This document shows, in pieces, positions 22,608 through 31,273 of a DNA stretch of 64,000 nt. Source of the DNA: Paenibacillus riograndensis SBR5 (GTDB lineage Bacteria > Bacillota > Bacilli > Paenibacillales > Paenibacillaceae); assembly GCF_000981585.1 (NCBI RefSeq), contig NZ_LN831776.1:1627001-1691000 (forward strand), written 5' to 3'. Numbering within the stretch: the stretch's first letter is position 1; every line of letters begins with the position of its first letter. Made by a program: the position numbers and the translations under genes. The notes beneath the pieces were generated by a model that was not told the DNA's origin, ran no database searches, and saw nothing but the letters and a program-made list of their open reading frames with translations.

Positions 22608-24818
22608 ATGGCAAAAATATTATACAGACTGGGGTTTTGGTCGGCGAAAAACCGGCTAAAAGTCCTTCTGGGCAGCATTACGCTTTTAGTGGCGGCGGCG
22701 ATTGTAGCGTTATCGATGGGAGTTCATTTTGGTGAGGAGACTTCCATCCCCGGACTTGCCTCGCAAAAAACACTCGAGGTTATGGAAAAGGAATTTCCAA
22801 ACCCGCAAAGTGGACTCGGTAAAACCCAACTGGTGCTGAAGGCTCCGGACAATGAAAGGTTATCCTCTGAGACTGCAAAGCAGCTCGTTACCGCCAAACT
22901 CAAGGAAGTGGCAGCAGATCCGGAGGTGACATCAGTAGTAAGTCCATATGACAATCATTCATTGAATGCGGACAGCACCATCGGTTACGCAACAATTACC
23001 TATGCGGTACCAGGCGATGAAGTAACGGATGAATCCAAAGATTCAGTTAATGAGATTGCAGAGAGCCTTCGTGATGCCGGCTGGCAGGCTGAATTGATTG
23101 GAGACGGCTATGTAAAAATGGCGACCAGCAGTCCGACCGAAGCGCTCGGCGTGCTTCTGGCCCTGGTAATCCTTGCTGTTGCACTAGGTTCCATCCTTAC
23201 CGGTGTCCTTCCGATTGTGACGGCAGGTTTAGGGCTCGGATTTGGTATTATGCTGATTATCATCGGAACCAGTTTCCTGGACGTTCCTTCGTTTGCTTTA
23301 TCACTGGCAGGTATGCTTGGATTGGCTGTAGGTATTGACTATGCTTTGTTCATTATCGCCAGATACCGCCAGCAGCTTGCAGAAGGTTATGAGCGGCGGG
23401 AAGCGATTGCCATCGCGAACGGCACGGCTGGGAGTGCGGTTGTGTTTGCCGGAGTAACGGTTATTATCGCTCTGGTCGGTTTTTCCTTCGTTGGAGTACC
23501 GTTCCTTACGGCTATGGGTATGGCTGGTGCACTTACTGTATTTACCGCAATACTTATGACGATATTCGTTGTACCGGCAATTTTGGACCTGCTGGGGGGC
23601 AAGGTTAAAGCGCCTGCCAAGCGGGCAGGAAGCAAGCAGAAGCCGGCGGGCCGCAGCAATCTGTGGGGGAGATTCGTTACCGGTCATCCTTTAGTGGCTG
23701 TCCTGCTGGGAGTAGCGCTGCTTGCAACCATTGCTCTGCCATTCTTCCACATGGAGACAGGTCTTGGAAATGATGGCCATAAATCGCCGGATAAAACCGA
23801 ACGCCGGGCCTATGATCTCCTTTCCGAAGCCTATGGCGAAGGGTATCATGGACCGTTAGTGCTTTTGGCTGAAACGGATGGCGGGAAAGAGGCTGCAGCC
23901 AATCTCAATAAAGTGATTGAGGAAGTAAAAACTTATCCCAACGTCGCGATGGTAAACCCGGCGGTCACCGCGCCTTCCGGAAAAGTATCGCTGATTACGG
24001 TTATGCCGGCAACAGGCCCCAATGATTCAGCAACCATTGACCTTGTCCATTTAATTCGTGATAAGGCACCCGAAATAGAGCAGCAGGATCATATTAAGAT
24101 TGGTGTGACCGGCAGCACGGCTGTCAATATCGATATCACGCAGAAGTTGAATCAGGCCTTACCTGAATTCTGCCTAATCATTGTCGGCTTGGCCTTTGTA
24201 CTGCTTATGCTGGTATTCCGTTCAATTCTGGTTCCGATCAAGGCCGTACTTGGATTTATTCTTTCACTTGGCGCAACTTTGGGATTTGTTACTTACGTCG
24301 TTCAGGACGGCCACTTCCAAAAATTATTCGGATTCTATGCCGAAGCACCGGTGTTTAATTTCTTGCCAATCATTGTAGTCGGCGTCCTGTTCGGTTTGGC
24401 TATGGACTATGAAGTGTTTCTGGTCAGCCGGATGCGCGAGGAATTCAAGAAGAGCGGAGATGCCAAAAAATCCGTTCTTGCCGGTATCCGCCACAGCGGC
24501 GGAGTCGTGACCGCAGCAGGGCTCATCATGGTTGCCGTCTTTACCGGGTTCATTCTGGCAGAGGAGCCTATGGTTAAGGTCATGGGGCTGGCGCTTGCCT
24601 TCGGTGTTCTCTTTGATGCTTTTATCGTCCGGATGCTCATTGTTCCCGGGGTGATGACCTTGCTTGGGAAGTCGGCCTGGTATTTTCCAAAATGGCTGGA
24701 CCGCCTGCTTCCGAATCTCGACGTGGAAGGTGAGGGAGTGATGGAGGAAGTGGAGAAAAAACAGCGGGAATTTACGAAGGAATCTAACATCAGATTATTG
24801 GCTAAGCCATTAGAATAA
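22608..24818 (+). CDS. MMPL/RND-family membrane transporter
   Basis: 736 residues. A first helix (VLLGSITLLVAAAIVALSMG) is followed by an extracellular loop domain, then five helices including GMLGLAVGIDYALFIIARYR near residue 240, which carries the conserved G.DYALFI acid. A second such half has GVLFGLAMDYEVFLVSRMRE near residue 590. This two-fold arrangement is the MMPL/YdfJ type of proton-driven exporter for lipids or drugs. GAGGAG lies about 10 nt before the ATG. The glycosyltransferase and the two-component pair follow in the same direction, so the unit may be a regulated envelope-stress or resistance operon; that is inference. Confidence 0.9.
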   Translation: MAKILYRLGFWSAKNRLKVLLGSITLLVAAAIVALSMGVHFGEETSIPGLASQKTLEVMEKEFPNPQSGLGKTQLVLKAPDNERLSSETAKQLVTAKLKEVAADPEVTSVVSPYDNHSLNADSTIGYATITYAVPGDEVTDESKDSVNEIAESLRDAGWQAELIGDGYVKMATSSPTEALGVLLALVILAVALGSILTGVLPIVTAGLGLGFGIMLIIIGTSFLDVPSFALSLAGMLGLAVGIDYALFIIARYRQQLAEGYERREAIAIANGTAGSAVVFAGVTVIIALVGFSFVGVPFLTAMGMAGALTVFTAILMTIFVVPAILDLLGGKVKAPAKRAGSKQKPAGRSNLWGRFVTGHPLVAVLLGVALLATIALPFFHMETGLGNDGHKSPDKTERRAYDLLSEAYGEGYHGPLVLLAETDGGKEAAANLNKVIEEVKTYPNVAMVNPAVTAPSGKVSLITVMPATGPNDSATIDLVHLIRDKAPEIEQQDHIKIGVTGSTAVNIDITQKLNQALPEFCLIIVGLAFVLLMLVFRSILVPIKAVLGFILSLGATLGFVTYVVQDGHFQKLFGFYAEAPVFNFLPIIVVGVLFGLAMDYEVFLVSRMREEFKKSGDAKKSVLAGIRHSGGVVTAAGLIMVAVFTGFILAEEPMVKVMGLALAFGVLFDAFIVRMLIVPGVMTLLGKSAWYFPKWLDRLLPNLDVEGEGVMEEVEKKQREFTKESNIRLLAKPLE

Positions 24819-24881
24819 GTTGGTTTAAGAAGCGTGGTGAGGAATCAGCAATCAAATTCAATGACAGAGAGGTGTCGCTTC

Positions 24882-25586
24882 ATGACCCGGCTTTCAGTGG
24901 TCGCACCTGTGTATAACGAAGAGGGGAATATTTATGATCTTTATTTAAGCATCACTGATGCGTTGAAAGGGAAAATAGAGAGCTATGAAATCCTGTTAGT
25001 GAATGATGGAAGCAAAGATCGGAGTGCAGTGCTGCTCAATGAGATCGCTCAGATGGATAAGTCTGTAAAGGTCATCCACTTCGAGAAGAATTACGGACAA
25101 ACGGCTGCGGTCTGGGCCGGAATAAAGAACTCAACAGGTGAATTAATCGCCCTTATGGATGCCGATCTGCAGACAGATCCCAGGGATATTTTTAGATTAA
25201 TGCCCTTTATCGGGCGGATAGATTTTGTGAACGGGAAACGGATAGACCGTAAAGATACCCTGCTTAAGAAAATATCTTCACGTATCGGGAATGGAATCCG
25301 CAATTGGATCACCGGAGATTCGATTTATGATACAGGCTGTCCCATGAAGCTCTTCACACGGGAGGTAGCCGACAGCCTTTATTTATATAACGGGATGCAC
25401 AGGTTTTTGCCGACATTAGCAAAGATGAACGGCTTTTCGGTCATCGAAGTCTCGGTAACCCATCAGGAAAGGAAACATGGGGTATCCAAATACAGGGTGT
25501 TGAACCGCGCATATGCAGGATTCATGGATGCCCTTGTGATCGGCTGGCTCAAAAAAAGAGTAATCCTGTACCGGATTAAGGGATGA
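24882..25586 (+). CDS. Family 2 glycosyltransferase (DPM1/ArnC-like)
   Basis: 234 residues from ATG 24882, with AGAGAGGTG 7 nt upstream. An in-frame GTG 16 codons earlier has no site. The GT-A nucleotide-binding start is SVVAPVYNEEGN, with VNDGSKDRS and the metal-binding LMDADLQTDP (DxD-like) near residue 90. GISKYR-type basic residues (HGVSKYRVLNRAY) close the domain. Family members transfer a sugar from a nucleotide sugar to a polyprenyl phosphate or similar acceptor at the membrane. This one lacks the two C-terminal transmembrane helices found in ArnC-type relatives. It follows the MMPL gene by 63 nt. Confidence 0.85.
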   Translation: MTRLSVVAPVYNEEGNIYDLYLSITDALKGKIESYEILLVNDGSKDRSAVLLNEIAQMDKSVKVIHFEKNYGQTAAVWAGIKNSTGELIALMDADLQTDPRDIFRLMPFIGRIDFVNGKRIDRKDTLLKKISSRIGNGIRNWITGDSIYDTGCPMKLFTREVADSLYLYNGMHRFLPTLAKMNGFSVIEVSVTHQERKHGVSKYRVLNRAYAGFMDALVIGWLKKRVILYRIKG

Positions 25587-25671
25587 TGCTATGTGTACAG
25601 GTGCAAGTCCGGGGGTGTAAAAGGTATACTTGAGAACATAGGTCATCATGTTACAGCTTAGGGGGAGAATA

Positions 25672-26862
25672 TTGAACGAAAAAAACGGCATGCAAAATAT
25701 TAGTGATTTATTCGCTTCAAGGCTGCCGACACTAATTTGGGTATCCATTGTATATGTTGGAACTATAGTATTGCAATTTCTTAGGGAACATTTGATTTTA
25801 GAGAGTGCTGTATTTACAGGCTTATTTACAATTCATGTATTATTGCATTGGAATTCCTACAGAGTCACCTACAAAAAATTCTGGATTTACTTCTCAGTTC
25901 AAGCAGCTTTAATCTATTTGTGTGCCATTTTAATGCGTGACGGGTATCAGGCGGTTTTAATCGGGCTGCTGCCTATACTGATAGCTCAGACCCTTAGTTA
26001 TTCATTCCGTGTGAAGAGAGTAGTGTTCGTTTCACTGATCAGTATTATTGTTTTTTTTGATTCTGCTCTGACTGTGGGGGATAGGGATGAACTGATCGTA
26101 TTTCTTCCTATATTTCTTCTGATGCTTATTGTTGTGCTGGCTTATGCAATATTATTCTTCAAGCAGGTTCAAGAGCGGCTCAGAATTCAGAGTTTTCTGG
26201 AGGATTTAAGAGAAGCCCATGAAAAGGTAGAGGAATTAACCCTTGCCAATGAACGCCAGCGGATGGCGCGGGATTTGCATGATACACTGGCACAAGGTGT
26301 CGCCGGACTGATTATGCGGCTGGAGGCTGCAGATGCCCATATGTCACAAAATCATCCGGAGAGGGCACAGGAAATTATCAGGCAGTCTATGCAGCAGGCA
26401 CGCCGGACATTGGCTGAAGCCCGGAGAGCGATTGACAATTTGCGGTTAAAGTCAGCTCCAGAGATGGATTTCAAAGAGGCCATTGCTGATGAAATTGAAC
26501 ATTTTAGAGAGGCTACGGGTATCGTCGTATCCACAGATTATCGTTTGAACAAACGATTATCCAGGCTGCAGATGGAACACAGCTTGCATATTGTTAAAGA
26601 ATGTCTGACGAATATTGCCCGCCATGCAAAGGCGGATAAAGTATGGGTATTTGTTTCTACGCAAAACGATAAACTAATCATTGAAATTCAGGATAATGGT
26701 ATCGGATTTAAAACGGATGATATCGGCAAGGATGCCGGACACTATGGACTGCTGGGAATTAAAGAGCGGGTACGGCTAATTGGAGGAGAAATTTACGTGA
26801 ACAGTAACTCAGAAGGAACCCGTGTTAAGCTGGAGACACCCTTCATTAGAAGGAGAACATAA
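25672..26862 (+). CDS. NarL-type sensor histidine kinase
   Basis: 396 residues from TTG 25672, 5 nt behind AGGGGGAG. Five or so membrane helices fill residues ~15-155 with no large extracellular loop. A short coiled linker (FLEDLREAHEKVEELTLANE) leads to the HisKA_3 box RMARDLHDTLAQGVAG, with the phospho-histidine in DLHD. A HATPase domain follows (IVKECLTNIARHAKADKV, IQDNGIGF, GLLGIKERVRLIGG). A membrane-embedded sensor of this build suits detection of envelope or membrane changes. The regulator gene begins at the next base after its stop. A TATACT at 25625-25630 could be its own -10 box. Confidence 0.9.
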   Translation: MNEKNGMQNISDLFASRLPTLIWVSIVYVGTIVLQFLREHLILESAVFTGLFTIHVLLHWNSYRVTYKKFWIYFSVQAALIYLCAILMRDGYQAVLIGLLPILIAQTLSYSFRVKRVVFVSLISIIVFFDSALTVGDRDELIVFLPIFLLMLIVVLAYAILFFKQVQERLRIQSFLEDLREAHEKVEELTLANERQRMARDLHDTLAQGVAGLIMRLEAADAHMSQNHPERAQEIIRQSMQQARRTLAEARRAIDNLRLKSAPEMDFKEAIADEIEHFREATGIVVSTDYRLNKRLSRLQMEHSLHIVKECLTNIARHAKADKVWVFVSTQNDKLIIEIQDNGIGFKTDDIGKDAGHYGLLGIKERVRLIGGEIYVNSNSEGTRVKLETPFIRRRT

Positions 26863-27516
26863 ATGATTGTATATAAGATTCTGATTGTAGATGATCATTT
26901 GGTTGTCCGGGAAGGCCTAAAGCTGATTCTGGAGACAAACGAGCAGTTTCAAGTGGTTGGTGAAGCTGAAAACGGTGCAGAGGCGCTGCCAATGATTAAG
27001 GAACTGCATCCTGATGTGATCCTGATGGACTTGAATATGCCAGTTATGGGCGGACTGGAAACCATGCAAGAGTTAAAAAAACAAGGGTCTTCGATTCCGG
27101 TAATCATCCTTACAACCTATAACGAAGATGATCTAATGATAAGCGGACTGGCCATGGGAGCGAAGGGTTATTTATTAAAAGATACCAGCCGTGAGAATCT
27201 GTTCAGAAATATTGAGTCGGCAGTACGTGGAGAAACCTTGCTGTCGGCAGACATTATGGAACGCGTAATTACAGCCCGGGCGCAGCAGAAAGATTCAATC
27301 TCTCCTCAAAATGAAGCCGCTCGTTTGACCGATAAGGAAACAATTATTCTGCAGGCTGTTGCCCGGGGTTTCAAAAGCAAAGTTATTGCCATTGATATGG
27401 GAATCTCCGAACGTACAGTAAAAGCACATTTAACGGCTATTTATAATAAACTTGGAGTGGATTCACGTTCTCAAGCGGTAGCTGTTGCACTTGAGCGGGG
27501 GATTTTGGAAATGTAA
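26863..27516 (+). CDS. LuxR/NarL-family response regulator
   Basis: 217 residues. The receiver domain has D10/D11 in LIVDDHLVVREG, phospho-acceptor D56 (VILMDLNMPVMGG), and the conserved T and K in ILTTYNED and YLLKDTSREN. The C-terminal ~65 residues are a LuxR helix-turn-helix (LTDKETIILQAVARGFKS, ISERTVKAHLTAIYNKLGV). AAGGAGAA lies about 6 nt before ATG. It is the cognate partner of the kinase just upstream. Its likely targets include the MMPL/glycosyltransferase unit, by proximity only. Confidence 0.92.
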   Translation: MIVYKILIVDDHLVVREGLKLILETNEQFQVVGEAENGAEALPMIKELHPDVILMDLNMPVMGGLETMQELKKQGSSIPVIILTTYNEDDLMISGLAMGAKGYLLKDTSRENLFRNIESAVRGETLLSADIMERVITARAQQKDSISPQNEAARLTDKETIILQAVARGFKSKVIAIDMGISERTVKAHLTAIYNKLGVDSRSQAVAVALERGILEM

Positions 27517-27603
27517 ACGGTCTAGTGGATGACAAGCTGGCTGGCTACTATGTGCTGCATCCGAATAATATTGGCAGATGCAGTCATAGATACTTGTAAG
27601 ATG

Positions 27604-27653
27604 AAAAAGACTCTTCACACATGGCATTGGGCTGTGCATGAAGAGTCTTTTTT
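27604..27653 (+). terminator. Bidirectional terminator between the regulator and gpx
   Basis: AAAAAGACTCTTCA pairs with TGAAGAGTCTTTTTT, with a second inner pairing CACA..TGTG. T tracts are present in both directions, which suits the convergent genes on either side. Confidence 0.88.
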
Positions 27654-27667
27654 GGCTAACCGTGTAA

Positions 27668-28150
27668 TTATTGCTCAAGCAGCTTGGCGATATCCGCCTC
27701 GATCTGGTCTGGTGTGGTCTGCGGGGCGAACCGTTTCAGCACACGGCCCTCCTGGTCTACCAGGAACTTGGTGAAGTTCCATTTGATGCTTTTGGAGCCC
27801 AGCACGCCCGGTGCTTCCTTGGAGAGGTATTTGAAGAGCGGATGCGCCCCGTCACCCTTCACATCAATCTTCTCGTACATCGGGAAGGTTACTCCATAAT
27901 TAATTTCGCAGAACTCTGCGATGTCTTCACTCTCGCCCGGCTCCTGGCCTGCAAACTGGTTGCTTGGAAAGCCGAGCACTTCAAAACCGCGGTCCTTGAA
28001 TTTATCGTACACTTCCTGGAGACCCTTGTACTGGGGAGTAAAGCCGCATTTGCTGGCTGTATTGACGACGAGCAGCACTTTGCCTTTGTACTTGGATAGG
28101 GATTCTTCCTGACCGCGCAGCGTGTTGGCTTCATAATCATAAATACTCAT
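27668..28150 (-). CDS. Glutathione peroxidase family protein (thiol peroxidase, BsaA-like)
   Basis: 160 residues from the ATG at 28150-28148 (minus strand), behind GGGAGGT. The peroxidatic residue is cysteine, C35 in [12 protein letters not shown]; there is no selenocysteine. The resolving region [12 protein letters not shown] and the WNFTKF tryptophan/asparagine motif complete the active site. In Firmicutes such enzymes reduce peroxides with thioredoxin rather than glutathione. It lies beside ohr, divergently, making a small oxidative-stress pair. Confidence 0.93.
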   Translation of the reverse strand: MSIYDYEANTLRGQEESLSKYKGKVLLVVNTASKCGFTPQYKGLQEVYDKFKDRGFEVLGFPSNQFAGQEPGESEDIAEFCEINYGVTFPMYEKIDVKGDGAHPLFKYLSKEAPGVLGSKSIKWNFTKFLVDQEGRVLKRFAPQTTPDQIEADIAKLLEQ

Positions 28151-28178
28151 CAATGATACCTCCCGAACATTAATTTAT

Positions 28179-28195
28179 CACAATTTAATTTTACA
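28179..28195 (+). promoter_or_regulatory. OhrR-box-like sequence between gpx and ohr
   Basis: CACAATTTAATTTTACA resembles the TACAATT-AATTGTA core of OhrR operators with a few mismatches. It lies in the shared intergenic region, nearer gpx. No ohrR gene is in the window, so the call is weak. Confidence 0.25.
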
Positions 28196-28321
28196 CTATT
28201 TATCGTAAGAAGCAAGCCGTAAGGTTATAACAACATTGCATCTCCGTTTCAAACCATGTCTAATGTTTAAGTAAAAAGTATGTGCAGTTAAAATTTGGCT
28301 TGAAAAAGGAGAGAATGGACG

Positions 28322-28756
28322 ATGACAGCATTAACAATGAAACCTTTGTACACAGCTTCTGCTACGGTCCGCGGCGGACGCGAAGGGTCGGTGGAATCCT
28401 CGGACGGTGCTCTGAAGCATGATCTCAAAATGCCAAAAGAGCTGGGAGGCCCGGGAGGTACGGGAACGAACCCGGAGCAGCTGTTCGCAGCAGGTTATGG
28501 CGCTTGTTATGAAAGCGCTCTGGCGAATATCGCCCGTAAAGAGGGCGTGAAGCTTCAGGATGTGGTTGTGACCTCCAACGTGCTGATCGGCAAGGATGAA
28601 AGTGACGGAGGCTTCAAGCTGGCGGTAAAACTGGATGTAAGCCTGCCCGGCATTGAACGCGCAAAAGCAGAGGACCTTGCCCGCAAAGCTCATGAGTTCT
28701 GTCCCTACTCCAAGGCAACCCGCGGCAATATTGAGGTTGAACTGAACGTATTGTAA
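28322..28756 (+). CDS. ohr: Organic hydroperoxide resistance protein Ohr
   Basis: 144 residues with the OsmC/Ohr fold. The first catalytic cysteine lies in GYGACYESALANIA near residue 60 and the second in AHEFCPYSKATRGN near 125. The N-terminal PLYTASATVRGGREGSVES pattern is that of Ohr rather than OsmC. It reduces organic hydroperoxides in the cytoplasm using lipoylated protein thiols. AAGGAGAG lies 9-10 nt before the start. Expression is usually induced by peroxides through OhrR. Confidence 0.94.
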   Translation: MTALTMKPLYTASATVRGGREGSVESSDGALKHDLKMPKELGGPGGTGTNPEQLFAAGYGACYESALANIARKEGVKLQDVVVTSNVLIGKDESDGGFKLAVKLDVSLPGIERAKAEDLARKAHEFCPYSKATRGNIEVELNVL

Positions 28757-28935
28757 ACCGTATTTTTTGGAAAAAATGTCTAAATAGAGTCGGGAATTTC
28801 AGGCCGGGCCATAAATCGCAGGCGGGAGCGTCCGCTTTGGTTGACATCACCCCCAAAATTCTTTAATATGTCTAAGTATCTGTTAATGTCGCGCGTGCAA
28901 TTAACTACCAAAAATTTAAATAATGGGTGATGAAG

Positions 28936-29214
28936 ATGTCTTACAGACCGAATATTACGAATGTGACCAAAGCCAGCAGCAACGATAAGGAAGGATTATA
29001 CGAGTTCATTATCAAGCTTGCTGACGGAACGGAGTGCCGCGCGTTCTACAATCGGTTTCCGGAATGGAAAATGACGAACATCAGCCGCCTGCTTAAGACG
29101 CCATGTCCGGTGTGCCGCAAAGACTTCATCTGTAAATGCATGGAAGCTTTCACAGCTGATTTCGAAGGGCAGATGCTTGGGAACGAATGGATCGACAAGG
29201 CAATCGCAGAGTAA
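28936..29214 (+). CDS. Small Cys-rich protein of unknown function
   Basis: 92 residues from ATG 28936, with GGTGA 5 nt upstream; two earlier in-frame starts are too close to any site. The C-terminal half has CPVCRKDFICKC (CxxC-x6-CxC), likely one metal site or redox-active cysteines, and the C-terminus is acidic. No signal peptide and no membrane segment. It lies between ohr and a DCC-family thiol protein, so a redox role is possible but unproven. I do not recognise the family. Confidence 0.65.
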   Translation: MSYRPNITNVTKASSNDKEGLYEFIIKLADGTECRAFYNRFPEWKMTNISRLLKTPCPVCRKDFICKCMEAFTADFEGQMLGNEWIDKAIAE

Positions 29215-29235
29215 ATTGAACGGACGGTTTTGAAG

Positions 29236-29269
29236 GCGTGGGAGCTTATCCCGCGCTTTTGTTTTTTTT
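29236..29269 (+). terminator. Intrinsic terminator
   Basis: GCGTGGGA pairs with TCCCGCGC around GCTTA, followed by a 13-nt T-rich tract. It ends the small Cys-rich protein gene. Confidence 0.82.
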
Positions 29270-29317
29270 CGGGGAGGATTCTGGATATACTGTGACTATC
29301 TGAAGGGGGAGGGCAAT

Positions 29318-29737
29318 GTGAAAGTACAAGAGGAAGCTCTAACAAACAAATCTGTCGTACTGATTGACGGGGTCTGCCATCTGTGCCAGGGGCTGGTGCG
29401 GTTCATTATCCCCCGTGATCCCCAAGGCCGGATTCTGTTTGCCCCTTTACAGAGTGAGATTTCCCGTAAGCTGACGAATGACAGCGGTCTTGTGCCCGGG
29501 CAGCTCAGCACGGTTGTCCTGCTGGAGAACGGCGTCTGCTATACGGAATCGGCTGCAGTGCTGCGGATCGCCCGCAAACTGCGTTTTCCGTGGCCTGCTG
29601 CTTATTTGCTTATCATTATCCCCCGTCCGCTGCGGGACGCCCTGTACAGGTTGGTTGCGAGGAACCGTTACCGCTGGTTCGGCCGGGATGAACAATGTAT
29701 GGTTCCGACGCCGGAGATCCGGAAGCGGTTTCTGTAG
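29318..29737 (+). CDS. DCC-family thiol-disulfide oxidoreductase-like protein (DUF393, YuxK-like)
   Basis: 139 residues from GTG 29318 behind GGGGGAG. The family signature is VVLIDGVCHLCQGLVRFI, a DGxCxxC box near residue 20, followed by PRDPQGRILFAPLQSE and the AAVLRIARKL helix. Members are small cytoplasmic proteins presumed to have a thioredoxin-like redox activity; no substrate is established. Usual family length is 120-140 residues, so it is complete. Confidence 0.88.
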   Translation: MKVQEEALTNKSVVLIDGVCHLCQGLVRFIIPRDPQGRILFAPLQSEISRKLTNDSGLVPGQLSTVVLLENGVCYTESAAVLRIARKLRFPWPAAYLLIIIPRPLRDALYRLVARNRYRWFGRDEQCMVPTPEIRKRFL

Positions 29738-29748
29738 AAGACATTACA

Positions 29749-29787
29749 AAGCGCAGCGGGTGCTCCGATAGAGCCCTGCTGCGTTTT
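29749..29787 (+). terminator. Terminator between convergent genes
   Basis: An imperfect hairpin of AAGCGCAGCGGGTGCTC with GAGCCCTGCTGCGTT is followed by five T. Confidence 0.7.
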
Positions 29788-29812
29788 TGGTAACAGAGAA
29801 TGTCAAAATTGC

Positions 29813-31000
29813 CTAGTTGGTCAGCGGTTTCACGCTAAGGCTGTAGGTTTGTACCAGCTTCCACTTGCCATCTGCCGATTTCTTGACGGTTGTGACGGTT
29901 TCACCCCGGTTATCGGTGAACTGTGGACCCTTAAGCTTTTTGGTGGTCATAACGGCATAAATCGCGGCTTCATTATCATTGTAATAAATAACTTTGGATG
30001 ACTCCAGTTTGGATTCCAAATCATAGGAGTTAAAAAGCTGCTTGTAAGTCTGCCCGCTCAGCTTGTAGGCTGGAGAGGACTCGTCTATGGTAGACAGTAC
30101 GCCAGTCAGATCTTCTTTGTTGGTGTAATCCGTATTCGCCTGCAGCACGGCCTTGATCTGCTCTTCATCGGCTGCCGGAACGGTGATTTTGGCTTCAAGC
30201 GCTCCTGCCGGGAGGGAATACTGGACAGCCTGGATTTGCACATTGCTGATCAGCCAGCTGGAGCCGGAATCATTTTTGGTAAGCGAATAAATGTATTCTG
30301 CAGTACTGTTCGGTATGAAGGCCCCGCCGGTTCTTTCCGTTGTTTCCACAACGTCCACAGTTGCTTCCTTCTCCTTGATATCGATAATGTCCATTCTGGA
30401 AATTGTTGTGGTGACGTCGTAAGCTGCCATCTGCTCCTTAAATGCCGTTGCGGCTGCGGCCAGCGGTGACTTCGGATCGATCAGACTTATAAATCCCTCG
30501 TAATCTTCTTTGTTGGAATAGCTGACGTATTGGTCAAAAAGCTTGGAAATCCCCTTGTCGTCCGCGCTGTTCAGACTGCTTTTGATTTCTACGGAATTGG
30601 CTTTGGCGTTCCAGACTACACTTTTGCCTGTTGCTTCGCCCACGAAACGGAGCGGGACATAAGTAACGTTGTTGACCATTTTTGGAGCGGTTGCGAGCTG
30701 CTTTACGGTTCCGTTCACGGTCGCTTTTTTGCTGCCGAGCTGCAGAGTGATTGTCAGGCCTTCCTTAGAGGCTGTGATGGTGCCTGTCTTGGAATTCCAC
30801 ACCAGGGTAAGGCCCAGCTTCTCAAAAATCGGACGCATGGGAACGAGAATGGAACCTTGATCCTTGACTGGCGCGCTGCTGCTCAGGTTCAGTTTCTGCT
30901 GATCAACGGTTACGGTGATAGGCTGCTCTGCCGCTGCTGCCGATACGCTGATAACACCGGATATGGCTACAGCGGCAAGAAAACCGGGTACAAATTTCAT
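29813..31000 (-). CDS. Secreted protein with copper-amine-oxidase-N domain and two NTF2-like repeats
   Basis: 395 residues from the ATG at 31000-30998 (minus strand), behind AAAGGAGATTTTCGACAC. A longer upstream reading frame crosses the promoter region and is not credible. Signal peptide is FVPGFLAAVAISGVISVSAA with cleavage near AAAAEQ. Residues ~25-120 form the Cu_amine_oxidN1 domain (ILVPMRPIFEKLGLTLVWN, VPLRFVGEATGKSVVWN) common in Paenibacillus exoproteins. Two similar ~110-residue repeats follow (LFDQYVSYSNKEDYEGFISL and VLQANTDYTNKEDLTGVLST), resembling NTF2-like folds. Role unknown, probably cell-surface. Confidence 0.82.
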   Translation of the reverse strand: MKFVPGFLAAVAISGVISVSAAAAEQPITVTVDQQKLNLSSSAPVKDQGSILVPMRPIFEKLGLTLVWNSKTGTITASKEGLTITLQLGSKKATVNGTVKQLATAPKMVNNVTYVPLRFVGEATGKSVVWNAKANSVEIKSSLNSADDKGISKLFDQYVSYSNKEDYEGFISLIDPKSPLAAAATAFKEQMAAYDVTTTISRMDIIDIKEKEATVDVVETTERTGGAFIPNSTAEYIYSLTKNDSGSSWLISNVQIQAVQYSLPAGALEAKITVPAADEEQIKAVLQANTDYTNKEDLTGVLSTIDESSPAYKLSGQTYKQLFNSYDLESKLESSKVIYYNDNEAAIYAVMTTKKLKGPQFTDNRGETVTTVKKSADGKWKLVQTYSLSVKPLTN

Positions 31001-31138
31001 GTGTCGAAAATCTCCTTTGTTATATGTTGGGGGGCGGCAAATGATGGACGTATAAATTATACAGGACAATAATGGTTCGGGGAATATCCTGTGCTGGATA
31101 TAAGAGCTGACGGAATTTTGGGAAAGTAAAAAAAGGTA

Positions 31139-31167
31139 TTGCTGTGATCTCATATATATGCTACTAT
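31139..31167 (+). promoter_or_regulatory. Promoter of the first Tad operon
   Basis: TTGCTG (31139-31144), a 17-nt spacer and TACTAT (31162-31167). Transcription would start near 31174 and give a leader of about 100 nt. Confidence 0.6.
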
Positions 31168-31189
31168 AGCTGTAAATTATAGGAATAGT

Positions 31190-31243
31190 AACGGAAGTAC
31201 CGTTCAATGACCGTATCCCACGGTTATTGGCGGTGCTTTTTTT
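31190..31243 (+). terminator. Attenuator-like terminator in the leader of the first Tad operon
   Basis: AGTACCG..CAATGACCG (31196-31213) pairs with CGGTTATTG.CGGTGCT (31221-31237) and is followed by seven T, a strong intrinsic terminator only ~30 nt before the first start codon. A short alternative stem, AACGG (31190-31194) with CCGTT (31200-31204), uses part of the same left arm, so the two are mutually exclusive. Confidence 0.65.
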
Positions 31244-31273
31244 GTTGTCTTTTTGCAGAAAGGAGAGTGTGAC

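Noticed and set aside
31174..31273. c-di-GMP riboswitch in the leader of the first Tad operon
   Set aside because: Neither the GEMM-type tetraloop/receptor blocks nor the c-di-GMP-II pattern could be found; only terminator and alternative stem are visible.
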